NCBI GenBank assembly: GCA_023251455.1
Contig: JAHEYT010000061.1
Span: forward strand, 1 to 42,965
Direction of reading: 5' to 3'
DNA length: 42,965 nt
Source: Bacteroidota bacterium
GTDB taxonomy: Bacteria > Bacteroidota > Bacteroidia > Bacteroidales > Prolixibacteraceae
The translations under genes were made by a program, and so were the position numbers. This document shows positions 17,701 to 26,141 of this stretch, piece by piece; position 1 is the stretch's first letter; every line of letters begins with the position of its first letter. A model generated the notes under the pieces. The model worked only from the letters and a program-made list of their open reading frames with translations. It made no database searches and was not told the DNA's origin.

Positions 17701-19099
17701 TTCTGCGGGTGCCGAAGTTCAAAAACCATTGGCAACAGTGGTTATTGGCGGTTTGATTTCTGCCACTTTCCTGACCTTGGTGATTCTGCCTGTTTTTTAT
17801 ATCCTCTTTTCTTCGGGAAAATTCAGGCTTTCATTTAAACGGAAATCTATAAAAACAATGTCTTTGCTGTTGTTGCTATTTATCGGTTCATCATTTTTTA
17901 ATATCACAAAGGCACAACAACCAAAGACCATTAATTTGCACGATGCAATTCAAATGGCATTGGACAGCAACCTTTCTGTCCGTTCTTCGGTTTATTCGGT
18001 CGATGTTCAGAAAGCGTTAAAAGGTGCATCGTGGGACATTCCCAAAACAGCGATTGACGGAGAGTTCGGTCAGTTTAATTCGTACAGTAAAGACAATAGC
18101 TTTACCCTGTCACAGTCAATAGCTTTTCCAACTGTTTATATTAACCAAAGTAAACTGGCAAAGGCAAATATCAAAAGCAGCGAATGGCAGTTGAAAGCTT
18201 CACAGCTCGAAATTGCCACAAGTGTAAAACAGGTTTACTGGCAATTAACCTATTTGTATTCAAAACAAAGTCTCTTGTTATATCAGGACAGTTTATTTTC
18301 AGGGTTCCTCAAAGCAGCCGAACTTAGGGCCAAAACGGGAGAAACAAACCGGCTCGAAATGATTTCAGCCCGATCACAAAGTCTCGAAGTGAAAAACCAG
18401 TTACAGCAGAATACGGCTGATGTGGATATTTTCAGGCAAAAATTACAAACACTGTTGAATACCGAATTTACCCTGTATCCTGCTGACAAGGCGCTTCGTC
18501 GTCTTGATTCTGTTCTCGTTCCCGACAGTTCGGCCATTTCAGCCAATCCGTCATTAGGCTATATGAAAAATCAGGCTGATGTTTCACGCCTTGAAAAGAA
18601 TCTGGAACGTAGCCGGATGATGCCTGATTTTAACGTAGGCTATTTTAGCCAAACCATAAAAGGTACACAGGACGTGAACGGCGTTCCCAGGACTTTCGGT
18701 ACTGGCGACCGTTTTAATGGAATACAGGCAGGCATTGAAATACCGCTTTGGTTTGTGCCTTTCACAGCAAAAACAAAGGCGGCAAGGTTGAAGGAACAGG
18801 TGGCCATTACAAATGCCGAGTATTACAATAAATCCCTTGCAGGCAGTTACCAATCAGTGCTTGCCGAATATGGCAAATTCAATAATAGTGTAGTCTATTA
18901 CGAGCAACAAGCTATCCCAGAAGCAAACCTTATCATCGATCAGGCTACCAGAAGCTATAAAGCGGGGGCATTGGATTATCTCGATTATATTCTCACGCTT
19001 AACCGGGCATTAGCCATCAAGCAAAGCTATCTCGATGCACTGAATAATTACAACCAGACCATTATTTCAATTGATTTTTTTACAGGTAAAATATTTTAA
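14708..19099 (+). CDS. czcA: CzcA-type RND efflux pump fused to a TolC-family outer membrane factor
   Basis: A 1463-residue fusion. Residues 1 to about 1040 are a full heavy-metal RND pump for divalent cations. TM4 carries GAIDFGLIVDGAVIIVE, the CzcA proton-relay signature with both Asp and the Glu; GVAVLNGIVLIAEF marks TM10. From Met1051 (base 17858) the chain runs MSLLLLLFIGSSFFNITKAQ, which looks like a retained signal peptide, then a TolC-like outer membrane factor (about 1075-1463, NLHDAIQMALDSN onward). Such fusions are known in Bacteroidota, but the kept signal peptide suggests simple loss of an intergenic stop. Cleavage, or separate initiation at Met1051, could free the TolC part. Zn/Co/Cd export is inferred from the signature. 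Confidence 0.92.
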   Translation: MIEHIIHFSIKNKFIVGLFIVALIGWGTYSLTKLPIDAIPDITNNQVQIISVAPSLAVQEVESFISAPIEVAVANIPDIIELRSISRLGLSVVTVVFKDDVNVYWARQQLSERLKEAEDNIPAGLAKIELAPISTGLGEIYQYRLALEKGYEKKYSPMELRTIQDWTVRREMLGTPGVADINNYGGFVKQYEVAVNPERLRSMNLTLTDIFEALEKNNENTGSAYIDKKPIAYFIRGIGLVKTMEDIEKIVVKNNPSGIPILIRDVATVQFGSATRYGAFVVDTTEDVGGVVMMLKGANANEVIKNVETRIQSIQKSLPEGVKIEPFLNRSELVDRAIGTVSKNLIEGALIVIFILVLLLGNMRAGLIVASVIPLAMLFAISMMNLFGVSGNLMSLGAIDFGLIVDGAVIIVESVVHRITLSKHHHQGITKLSQQQMDENVFESAKRMMSSATFGQIIILIVYLPIMALIGIEGKMFRPMAQVVAFALLGAAILSLTYVPLASALFLSKNTEHKRNFSDRLMDWFHRAFKPVIEFALNHKKLVSVSAIALFLFSVFLFTRLGGEFIPQLEEGDLAAGVVTLQGGSLLNTVEQVEKANKILLDNFPEVKHAVCKIGAGEIPTDPTPMETGDYIITLKPKSEWTSAETREELVEKMEEKLVVLAGVKFEFQQPIQMRFNELMTGSKQDIAIKIFGDNLNTLAEQAEDVEKIIKTIEGVEDINVEKVTGLPQVQVEYNRDRLAQYGLSVEDVNRVLRAAFAGSQAGIVFDEEKRLGLVVRLDKDYRQSLDDVKNLSVALPGGGQITFDQIASIEIKSGPAQVSRENTKRRITIGFNVRNRDVQSVIEEVSKQIDTKVQLPTGYYVTYGGQFQNLVAAKNRLAIAVPVALLLIFVLLYFTFHSVKQSLLIYTAVPLSAIGGVFALWIRDMNFSISAGVGFIALFGVAVLNGIVLIAEFNRLEKEGVTDIKERVLKGLNTRLRPVLMTAAVASLGFLPMALSTSAGAEVQKPLATVVIGGLISATFLTLVILPVFYILFSSGKFRLSFKRKSIKTMSLLLLLFIGSSFFNITKAQQPKTINLHDAIQMALDSNLSVRSSVYSVDVQKALKGASWDIPKTAIDGEFGQFNSYSKDNSFTLSQSIAFPTVYINQSKLAKANIKSSEWQLKASQLEIATSVKQVYWQLTYLYSKQSLLLYQDSLFSGFLKAAELRAKTGETNRLEMISARSQSLEVKNQLQQNTADVDIFRQKLQTLLNTEFTLYPADKALRRLDSVLVPDSSAISANPSLGYMKNQADVSRLEKNLERSRMMPDFNVGYFSQTIKGTQDVNGVPRTFGTGDRFNGIQAGIEIPLWFVPFTAKTKAARLKEQVAITNAEYYNKSLAGSYQSVLAEYGKFNNSVVYYEQQAIPEANLIIDQATRSYKAGALDYLDYILTLNRALAIKQSYLDALNNYNQTIISIDFFTGKIF

Positions 19100-19111
19100 A
19101 ACAATCATATC

Positions 19112-20299
19112 ATGACAAAAAATAGATTCATCGCAACAGTTATTATTTCTGTCTTCCTGATCAGTTTAGTTTCATGCAGCGGAGGCACAAAAAGCGTTGC
19201 CGAAACCAAAGAGGAAGAGGTTATACCTGAAGATATTGTCGAGTTACGGGACGATCAAATCAAATTAGCCAATATCGAAACCGGAGCAATTGAAGAACAT
19301 TCGTTAAGTGGAACACTCAAAGTTAGCGGCACAGTTGGCGTTGCTCCTCAAAATCTGGCCACTGTCAGTATGCCATTGGGCGGATTTGTTAAAAGCACAT
19401 CCCTGATGCCTGGCAATGCTGTTCGCAAAGGCCAAATACTTGCTATTCTCGAAAATCAGGAATTTGTTGACATTCAACAAAATTATTTAGACGCTAAAAA
19501 CAAGTTCGACTACGCCGAAGCCGAATACAACAGACAAAGCGAACTCTACAAAAGCGAAGTTTCTTCACAAAAGAACATGCAACAGGTTACTTCTGAATAC
19601 AAGAGCCTTAAAACTCAGGTAAAAGCCTTAGAGCAAAAACTTTCTTTAATTGGCATTAACCCCGCAAAATTACAGGCAGATGATATTAATAGCTCTGTAG
19701 CTTTGGTTGCTCCTATTTCGGGCTATATAAAAGCTGTAAATGTGAATATTGGCAAATTCGTTTCCCCTTCGGATGTATTGTTCGAGATTGTTAACAGCGA
19801 CAAACTTTTCCTTGAGCTTACATTGTTTGAAAAAGACGTAGACAAGATTTCCACAGGTCAGAAAATCCGCTTTTTTGTCAATACCGAAACAGAACATTAC
19901 AAAGCCATTGTATACCAGACCGGAAAATCAATCAATGCTGATAAAACCTATAAAGTATATGCAAGTGTACAGGGTGTTTGTAAAAATGTGTTGCCAGGAA
20001 TGTATGTAAATGCCTTTATCGAGGCCACAAGCAATAAAGTAACCGCAGTACCTTCCGATGCAGTAGTCAGTTTCGAGGACAAAGATTATATTTTCGTATT
20101 TGACAAAGACAAGGAAGAAAACGGCAAGCCATTTACCGAATACCGAATGATACAGGTTCGCAAAGGTGTTACCGACGAAGGGTTTACCGAAGTTGGTTTA
20201 CCTGAAGAATTAGACTATAAAACGGCAAAAGCTGTTATAAAAGGCGCATACAACCTGCTTTCTGCTAAAAAGAACTCAGGTGAAATGAGTTGTGAATAA
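19112..20299 (+). CDS. czcB: CzcB-type periplasmic adaptor lipoprotein
   Basis: A 395-residue membrane-fusion protein with a lipoprotein signal peptide and lipid-attachment cysteine Cys22 (LISLVSCSGG). It has the usual layout: barrel-sandwich halves around about 85-125 and 195-225, a helical hairpin between them (FDYAEAEYNRQSELYKSE), then a beta-barrel and membrane-proximal domain. It lies 12 bp after the czcA-TolC gene and completes the tripartite pump. It has no HMA or heavy-metal-binding motif, unlike the copper adaptor earlier in the window, consistent with a different metal. Confidence 0.9.
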   Translation: MTKNRFIATVIISVFLISLVSCSGGTKSVAETKEEEVIPEDIVELRDDQIKLANIETGAIEEHSLSGTLKVSGTVGVAPQNLATVSMPLGGFVKSTSLMPGNAVRKGQILAILENQEFVDIQQNYLDAKNKFDYAEAEYNRQSELYKSEVSSQKNMQQVTSEYKSLKTQVKALEQKLSLIGINPAKLQADDINSSVALVAPISGYIKAVNVNIGKFVSPSDVLFEIVNSDKLFLELTLFEKDVDKISTGQKIRFFVNTETEHYKAIVYQTGKSINADKTYKVYASVQGVCKNVLPGMYVNAFIEATSNKVTAVPSDAVVSFEDKDYIFVFDKDKEENGKPFTEYRMIQVRKGVTDEGFTEVGLPEELDYKTAKAVIKGAYNLLSAKKNSGEMSCE

Positions 20300-20374
20300 G
20301 TTATTTAATTAAAAATGATTCCAATAAGTTTCAATTTTCATTTCAAAATAATATAAACATTAAAAATTATCGTT

Positions 20375-20974
20375 ATGAAAGCAAAATTATTATTACTCGC
20401 TGTTGTTGGTTTAATAACAATAGGTTCATTATTTGGACAGGCTAATGAAACACTTTCAAACAAGAGTGGCTTGTACTTGACTGCATCCGATTTTTCTTCG
20501 GGCAAGCTTACATATGAAATAAACTGCCTTACAGAGAAACACAACATTAAAACATCCGATTTTCTCTACCAGAAAACAATTAAAGTTACACACCGTGACA
20601 GCACCATTAAATTAGCCAAATCATCTATTTGGGGCTTTCGCCTGTGCGATGGGAAGGAATACAGGATTTACGAGGGCAAAGAATATTTAATTATGGACAA
20701 AGGGGAAATTACCGTTTATCAGATTACCGAAAAATCGCATACAAGCCCCAAAAGCAACCTAGCAGTTTCTAAAACCAGATACTTTTTTAGCGAAGATGTA
20801 AACAGTCCTTTAAAAAAACTAACATTGAAGAATGTTGAAACTTCGTTTACAGGCAATAAAAAGTTTCATGATTTAATTGATTTACAATTCAAATCCGACG
20901 CAGAATTATTAATTTACGATGATTATTATAAAATGCTTCGTTTGAACCATATTTATAGCGAAAGTCTAAAGTAA
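20375..20974 (+). CDS. Secreted protein of unknown function
   Basis: A 199-residue protein with a clear signal peptide (about 1-21, ending LFGQA). The mature part is polar and probably mostly beta, with motifs such as SGLYLTASDFSSGKLTYEINC and WGFRLCDGKEYRIYEGKEYLI and two to three cysteines. No family was recognised. It lies 75 bp after czcB in the same orientation and is followed by a hairpin at 20988, so it is probably the last gene of the czc transcript. Confidence 0.65.
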   Translation: MKAKLLLLAVVGLITIGSLFGQANETLSNKSGLYLTASDFSSGKLTYEINCLTEKHNIKTSDFLYQKTIKVTHRDSTIKLAKSSIWGFRLCDGKEYRIYEGKEYLIMDKGEITVYQITEKSHTSPKSNLAVSKTRYFFSEDVNSPLKKLTLKNVETSFTGNKKFHDLIDLQFKSDAELLIYDDYYKMLRLNHIYSESLK

Positions 20975-20987
20975 AGTATCAATCTTC

Positions 20988-21021
20988 ACCTTCGTTTGGC
21001 CATATTGGGTCAAACGAAGGT
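20988..21021 (+). terminator. Hairpin between the secreted protein gene and the CDF-like gene
   Basis: An 11-bp perfect inverted repeat, ACCTTCGTTTG / CAAACGAAGGT, with a 12-base loop, 14 bp after the preceding stop. The tail is only weakly T-rich. It covers the in-frame ATG at 20996, which argues that the next gene starts later. Confidence 0.55.
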
Positions 21022-21037
21022 TGTAAATCATTATAAA

Positions 21038-21835
21038 ATGGAAAAGTCAACCTTTATTATTTCTAAAATGGACTGTTCCTCAGAAGAACAGATGATAAAG
21101 ATAAAACTACAAAGTTTTGAAAATATTAAATCGCTGCAATTCGATATTCCTAACAGAAAACTGGAGGTATTTCATTCAGGCAGTAACGATACTATTTTTA
21201 AAGCCATTGATAGTTTAAAACTTGACACAAAGCTTATTGGAAAAGAAACAGTATCAGACGAAATTTCAATCACAGATGATAAAGGCGAAAGAAAACTTTT
21301 CCTTTGGGTTTTTGTCATTAACTTCTTGTTCTTTGCAGTCGAAATTATTGCAGGGTTGCTTTCAAACTCAATGAGCCTTGTTGCTGATAGCTTTGATATG
21401 CTTGCCGATGCCCTCGTATTTGGCATAAGTCTATTTGTTGTAGGGAAAGCTCTTGTAAAGAAAAAGCAGGTTGCTAAAATTAGCGGTTATTTGCAGTTAA
21501 CGCTTGCTATTGCAGGAATAGCAGAAGTTATACGAAGGTTTGTTGGCTATGAAGCGACACCTGATTATAAGACAATGATAATTGTTGCATCATTTACTTT
21601 TATTGCAAATGCGTTAAGCCTGTATTTGATTCAAAAAGCTAAAACCAAAGATGAAGTACATATAAAAGCAGGGAAGATTTTCCTTGCAAATGATGTTCTC
21701 ATAAGCGTTGGTGTAATTATCGCAGGTATTTTTGTTTTATTATTTTCTTCTAAACTACCCGACCTTATTGTAGGTTCTATTGTTTTCATTATAGTTGCCC
21801 GTGGTGCATTCAGGATTTTGCAACTTGCTAAATAA
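21038..21835 (+). CDS. CDF-like cation transporter with N-terminal HMA-like domain
   Basis: A 265-residue membrane protein. Residues 1-70 look like a degenerate HMA domain with a single Cys13 (SKMDCSSEEQ). Five or six membrane segments follow, with the cation-diffusion-facilitator motif SLVADSFDMLADAL (Asp117, Asp120, Asp124) in TM2 and LANDVLISVGVI (Asp219) in TM5. The C-terminal cytosolic CDF domain is missing. It probably moves a divalent cation out of the cytosol by proton exchange. I start at 21038 (MEKSTF) because the earlier ATG at 20996 lies in a hairpin. It follows the czc operon and may belong to the same response. Confidence 0.8.
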   Translation: MEKSTFIISKMDCSSEEQMIKIKLQSFENIKSLQFDIPNRKLEVFHSGSNDTIFKAIDSLKLDTKLIGKETVSDEISITDDKGERKLFLWVFVINFLFFAVEIIAGLLSNSMSLVADSFDMLADALVFGISLFVVGKALVKKKQVAKISGYLQLTLAIAGIAEVIRRFVGYEATPDYKTMIIVASFTFIANALSLYLIQKAKTKDEVHIKAGKIFLANDVLISVGVIIAGIFVLLFSSKLPDLIVGSIVFIIVARGAFRILQLAK

Positions 21836-21871
21836 TTTTATTGTAATTTTAACCTACTAAAACTTAATACT

Positions 21872-22258
21872 ATGGAATACTATTTCAGCAAAACACTTAA
21901 TGCTTCATTTGACGAAGCCATTAAGATTATTACAGAAGCCTTAAAAGCAGAAGGATTTGGCGTGATTACGGAAATTCACATGCACGAGAAACTGAAAGAG
22001 AAGTTAAACGTCGATTTTAAACGATATACTATCCTTGGCGCATGTAACCCACCATTTGCATACAAAGCACTCCAAGCCGAAGATAAAATCGGAACCATGT
22101 TGCCTTGCAATGTATTGGTAATCGAACAAGGCCCGAATAACATTGAGATTGCCGCCGTAAACCCTATCGCTTCGATGGTGTCAATTCAAAATCAGGAATT
22201 GGAAGTTATTGCAATAGATATAACAGAGAAACTACAAAAAGTTATAAACCTTTTGTAG
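21872..22258 (+). CDS. DUF302 protein
   Basis: A 128-residue protein that matches DUF302: FDEAIKIITEALKAEGFGVITEI, YTILGACNPPFAYKAL, and GTMLPCNVLVIEQG. One cysteine lies in the conserved GACNP loop and one in LPCNV. No signal peptide is visible, so it should be cytosolic. The biochemical role of the family is unknown, but it is often found with metal or redox stress genes, as here, 36 bp after the CDF-like gene. Confidence 0.85.
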   Translation: MEYYFSKTLNASFDEAIKIITEALKAEGFGVITEIHMHEKLKEKLNVDFKRYTILGACNPPFAYKALQAEDKIGTMLPCNVLVIEQGPNNIEIAAVNPIASMVSIQNQELEVIAIDITEKLQKVINLL

Positions 22259-22366
22259 TTTTTATTCGCATATTTCTGGCCGTTCTGACAAGGTTTACTG
22301 GACCACTTTAATCAACTGAGAATAAAACAAATCTCCGAATTATATACAGCGTATAACAATTAACCA

Positions 22367-24073
22367 ATGAAATGCATTTTTGCAACTTTGGTGCTGGTTG
22401 TAATCTTCTTCTCAGGCTACAGCCAGAATCCATTGTTTATCCCTCCAATTCTTGAAGGAAACAAAGTTAATCTGCATGTGCAATATGGTTCAATGCAATT
22501 TTTGAATGGAGGAGCGACAACCACAATGGGTGTAAACGGCAACTTTCTGGGCCCAACGGTCATACTAAACCAAGGCGATTCGGTACAATTGTCAGTATAT
22601 AATGACCTCGATGAACCAACAACAATGCACTGGCATGGGTTGCATGTACCGGCCAGATTAGATGGAAGTCCGCACAATGTAATTCAGGCACATACGGTCT
22701 GGTCGCCCCGGATAAAGGTATTAGATCAGGCTTCAACGTATTGGTATCACCCCCATCTTCATGGAAAAACAGCCGAACAAGTAACAAAAGGAGCTGCTGG
22801 GATGATTATTGTAAGAGATAATCAGGAATCGGCTCTTAATTTGCCCCGCAATTATGGATTTGATGACTTCCCGGTTGTTATCCAGTCCAGGGCATTTGAT
22901 TCAAACCGTCAGTTTGTCGTCAATACTGCTGACGACCATACCATTCTTATTAACGGCACTATCAACCCGATTTTAGAAGTGCCTGCTCAAATTATCCGTT
23001 TGAGGGTATTGAACGGCTCAACAAATCGTGTCTATAACATCGGTCTTCAGGGAAATCAACTGTTTTATCAAATCGCTTCTGATGGTGGCCTGCTGGATGC
23101 CCCAGTTGCTCTAACCCGATTAATGTTAGCTCCTGGAGAAAGGGCAGAGCTGCTGGTCAACCTTTCAGGATTGAAAGATCAAAATCTGGACCTGTTTTCT
23201 TTTGGTTCCGAGTTGCCTAATGGTATTTATGGTGCTGCCGCTCCTGGAAGTATGGGCATGGGTAGTATTGACGGGTATTCTGCTAATATTCTGAATGGTA
23301 AAGATTTTAAATTAATCCGGTTATCCGTCACTGCCCCAACCGCTCAAGCGGTTTTCACAATACCTTCAAATTTGATTTCATACAAAAAGCCCGATCCAGC
23401 AAAATCATCTGTAACCAGAATCCTTACTTTAACATCCAGCGGCATGGGGATGGGCAATCTTAGCGGCCCGTTTCTGATCAATGGTCAATCATTTTCAATG
23501 GATCGAATTGACTTTTCCGCCAAACTTGGAGCCACCGAAATCTGGCAGATATCCAATCAAACAGCTATCGCCCACCCTTTTCATATTCATGGACTCCAGT
23601 TTTTCATCAACGACATTGGAGGCACTGCGCCTGATCGTTCAAGACAGGGTCGTAAAGATGTCGTTTTGGTGCCTGCCATGCAATCTGCAAGGTTGATTAT
23701 GAAATTAGATGATTTTTCAGATCCGGAAATACCATACATGTTTCATTGTCACATGTTGTCACACGAGGATGACGGGATGATGGGGCAATTTCTGGTAACA
23801 GGGTTTCCAACAGGACTGAATACGCTTATTGACGATCGTCTGATTCGGATTTATCCGAACCCAATGACTGATCATTTAACGATTGAAGCTGCTGATGTTG
23901 ACAGAAATCCAATAATAATTGAAATTAGAAACGATTTGGGACAACTCTGCATTCAGGAGAAAATTTCAGGGTTTCCAGCTACTCTGAATACAAGCAGTCT
24001 AAAATCAGGAATCTACACCATCAGCTTCATCGATCAAAACCGGGTTCTGGTGAGAAAAGTTATTCGCTTTTAA
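22367..24073 (+). CDS. Multicopper oxidase with type IX secretion sorting domain
   Basis: A 568-residue secreted oxidase. It has a signal peptide (about 1-20) and three cupredoxin domains with all four copper-ligand blocks: HWHG (88-91), HPHLHG (128-133), HPFHIHG (about 400), and the T1/T3 block FHCHMLSHEDDGMMGQF (about 458-474). Met-rich loops (GSMGMG, SSGMGMGN) recall CueO-type cuprous oxidases. Residues from about 488 (IRIYPNPMTDHLTIEA to the end) form a type A type IX sorting domain, so the enzyme should cross the outer membrane and be anchored by PorU, which is encoded in this window. Likely role: oxidation of Cu(I) to less toxic Cu(II) at the cell surface. Confidence 0.92.
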   Translation: MKCIFATLVLVVIFFSGYSQNPLFIPPILEGNKVNLHVQYGSMQFLNGGATTTMGVNGNFLGPTVILNQGDSVQLSVYNDLDEPTTMHWHGLHVPARLDGSPHNVIQAHTVWSPRIKVLDQASTYWYHPHLHGKTAEQVTKGAAGMIIVRDNQESALNLPRNYGFDDFPVVIQSRAFDSNRQFVVNTADDHTILINGTINPILEVPAQIIRLRVLNGSTNRVYNIGLQGNQLFYQIASDGGLLDAPVALTRLMLAPGERAELLVNLSGLKDQNLDLFSFGSELPNGIYGAAAPGSMGMGSIDGYSANILNGKDFKLIRLSVTAPTAQAVFTIPSNLISYKKPDPAKSSVTRILTLTSSGMGMGNLSGPFLINGQSFSMDRIDFSAKLGATEIWQISNQTAIAHPFHIHGLQFFINDIGGTAPDRSRQGRKDVVLVPAMQSARLIMKLDDFSDPEIPYMFHCHMLSHEDDGMMGQFLVTGFPTGLNTLIDDRLIRIYPNPMTDHLTIEAADVDRNPIIIEIRNDLGQLCIQEKISGFPATLNTSSLKSGIYTISFIDQNRVLVRKVIRF

Positions 24074-24109
24074 AGCAATGCATTCTTTTGGACCACAAAT
24101 TATGTAAAT

Positions 24110-24315
24110 ATGCAAAAGGTATTTAACTTTAATTCAACTATTACCTTTCCGACCTGCGGCTTTTCAAAAGAAGAAAAGATGCCAGAAGATTCGTGCCAGT
24201 TCTTTTACGAATGTGAGAATTGTAAAATATTTTTAAACCTCTTGAAGGCGATTGTTGTGTTTTCTGTTTTTATGGTAGTGTCTCATGCCCAGCAATTCAA
24301 GCAAATGAAAATTAG
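24110..24315 (+). pseudogene. GDCCVxC-domain gene with a frameshift
   Basis: The 5' part reads MQKVFNFNSTITFPTCGF, then CQFFYECENCKIF. At about 24231-24237 (TTTTAAA) the frame must shift, as if one A were lost. The next frame then reads KPLEGDCCVFCFYGSVSCP and stops at TAG 24313-24315, giving a 68-residue GDCCVxC-domain protein after correction. Without the correction the frame runs on to 24388 as an unrelated hydrophobic sequence. This family is linked to mercury and other soft-metal loci. The lost base is in a homopolymer, so a sequencing error is possible. Confidence 0.7.
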
Positions 24316-24423
24316 TGTAAATAGCCTTCGTGTAAATCACCTTTTTAGCTGTTACTTTTTATTGTTTAAGCATGTTGGCAATTTGTGAAATTATAGTTCT
24401 GTTCAAGGAACAAGGTGTATTTC

Positions 24424-25290
24424 TTAGCTAAAATACCCGTCCAGGTATTCCTTCGTCAATTTCTCTTTCGGATTGCTGAAGAATTCGGCCGCCGGTCCTG
24501 CCTCAATTACCTCGCCCAGGTACATAAATATTACGTAGTCGGCTATTCGCCTTGCCTGCCGAAGTGTATGAGTAACCAGTACTATTGAATACTGATCTTT
24601 CAGTTTTACGAATAATTCTTCAATTTTTTTGCTCGAAATCGGATCGAGTGCCGAAGTTGCTTCGTCGCCCAGGATAATCTCGGGTTTAACGGCCAACCCA
24701 CGCGCCATGCAAAGCCGCTGCTGTTGCCCAATCGACAAACTGGTTGCCGGTGATTTTAACCTGTCTTTCACCTCGTCCCACAACCCGGCCTCTTTCAGGT
24801 ATTTTTCGACCATGATATTTAGCGTTTTCTTTCTCCTGATCCCATGAATGCGAGGACCATAGGCAATATTATCGAAGATTGACATCGGTAGCGGGCATGG
24901 CCGTTGAGACAGTAATCCCATTTTCTTCCGGATGTTTTCAACCTCCACGCCTTTCCCGTGAATGTTTTCGCCGTCAACCAGCACATCGCCTTCAATCCTT
25001 ACGTCCAGCGAGTTTTGCAGCAGACGGTTAAAGGTCTTTAGCAAAGTGGTTTTTCCACACCCTGAAGGCCCGATGATACAAGTAATTGCCTTATCAGGAA
25101 TATCCAGATTGACATTTTTCAGGATGTGGTTTTTGGTCAGATAAACATTCAGGTTACGGACACTGATATGTGGTTTGTGGGCTTTCAAAATTAAATCACC
25201 ATCTGCCTTATCCTGTGTTTCTCTCTTGACCTTCATTTTTTCGGTGGGTGAATCAACGAATTTTTCAACCCGAAGCAAATTCTGTATCAT
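24424..25290 (-). CDS. pstB: Phosphate ABC transporter ATP-binding protein PstB
   Basis: A 288-residue ATPase that powers the PstAC permease. Walker A is GPSGCGKTT (74-82). The Q-loop region QRPCPLPMSIFDNIAYG is typical of PstB. The signature is LSIGQQQR (185-192) instead of LSGGQQQR, and Walker B reads IILGDEATSALDP (205-217) instead of the usual LDEPTSALDP; catalytic Asp209-Glu210 are kept. A 40-residue N-terminal extension precedes the domain. The start codon overlaps the pstA stop by 4 bp (ATGA), so translation is coupled. It is the last gene of the operon; no phoU follows. Confidence 0.93.
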   Translation of the reverse strand: MIQNLLRVEKFVDSPTEKMKVKRETQDKADGDLILKAHKPHISVRNLNVYLTKNHILKNVNLDIPDKAITCIIGPSGCGKTTLLKTFNRLLQNSLDVRIEGDVLVDGENIHGKGVEVENIRKKMGLLSQRPCPLPMSIFDNIAYGPRIHGIRRKKTLNIMVEKYLKEAGLWDEVKDRLKSPATSLSIGQQQRLCMARGLAVKPEIILGDEATSALDPISSKKIEELFVKLKDQYSIVLVTHTLRQARRIADYVIFMYLGEVIEAGPAAEFFSNPKEKLTKEYLDGYFS

Positions 25291-26141
25291 ATCTTGTTTT
25301 TTGAAAATTTACGACTGTAAAAACGTGCGGCAACACTCAGCAGCAGAACAATAAAGGTCAGGATAAGTGCGGCTGCATAAGCCCTGTCTTGAACTTCAGC
25401 TATCGGACTGCTGAGTTGGAAAAAGATAGCCAGCGGCAAAGTAGCCACCGGTTGAGAGAGGGAAGTTGGAATACTGTCGGTATATCCGGCGGTAAACAGC
25501 ACTGAAGCTGCATCTCCAATGCCGCGGCCAACTGAAAGAAGCACGGCAGTGACTATTCCGGGGGCAACCTGCCGCAAAATGGGTTTGATCATTTCGGAAC
25601 GGGTGGCGCCCAGCGAAAGTGCCGCATCTTTCATTTCTTTGGGGACACGCCGCAGTACCTCGTCAATGGAGCGAATCAGGATCGGAATAATCAGGATGGT
25701 TACCGTGAGGATACCTGCAAGTAACGACGACCGCAAACCCAAATAAACCATCAGGGTAAAGCCAAAAGCGCCATAAACGATGGATGGAATCCCGAACAAA
25801 ATATCGAACGACAGGCGTGTAAACTGCGCCAACCGCGACTTTTCAGGAAGGTAAAGGTTGATGTATAAAACAATCGGCAAGCTAAAGCTAAGTCCAAGCG
25901 AAATAGAACCGATAACAATATACAACGACCCAACTATAGCGTTGAGCAAACCGCCTTCCTTGCCGATGTAAAATCCCCCGCCTGGTATTTTCGAGACCAT
26001 GTCCCAGCTCATGGCTGGCAATCCTCTTTTAACGATGGCGACAATAATCATGAACAGCGAGATCACAATGACCAGCGTTGCCGCTATCATAAGTGCTTTG
26101 AAAATCTTTTCTTCTATTCTTTTTATTCGTACATGTTTCAT
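25287..26141 (-). CDS. pstA: Phosphate ABC transporter permease PstA
   Basis: A 284-residue inner-membrane permease with six membrane segments. The EAA-type loop that contacts PstB reads MKDAALSLGATRSEMI, and the first helix starts after MKHVRIKRIEEK. I start at 26141 because this ATG overlaps the pstC stop by 4 bp (ATGA); a longer frame to 26351 would add 70 non-conserved residues read through pstC. It pairs with PstC to form the phosphate channel. Confidence 0.93.
   Translation of the reverse strand: MKHVRIKRIEEKIFKALMIAATLVIVISLFMIIVAIVKRGLPAMSWDMVSKIPGGGFYIGKEGGLLNAIVGSLYIVIGSISLGLSFSLPIVLYINLYLPEKSRLAQFTRLSFDILFGIPSIVYGAFGFTLMVYLGLRSSLLAGILTVTILIIPILIRSIDEVLRRVPKEMKDAALSLGATRSEMIKPILRQVAPGIVTAVLLSVGRGIGDAASVLFTAGYTDSIPTSLSQPVATLPLAIFFQLSSPIAEVQDRAYAAALILTFIVLLLSVAARFYSRKFSKNKI

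Noticed and set aside
24110..24388. A 92-residue protein with a hydrophobic C-terminus
   Set aside because: The C-terminal part is out of frame; the other frame gives the GDCCVxC motif and an earlier stop.
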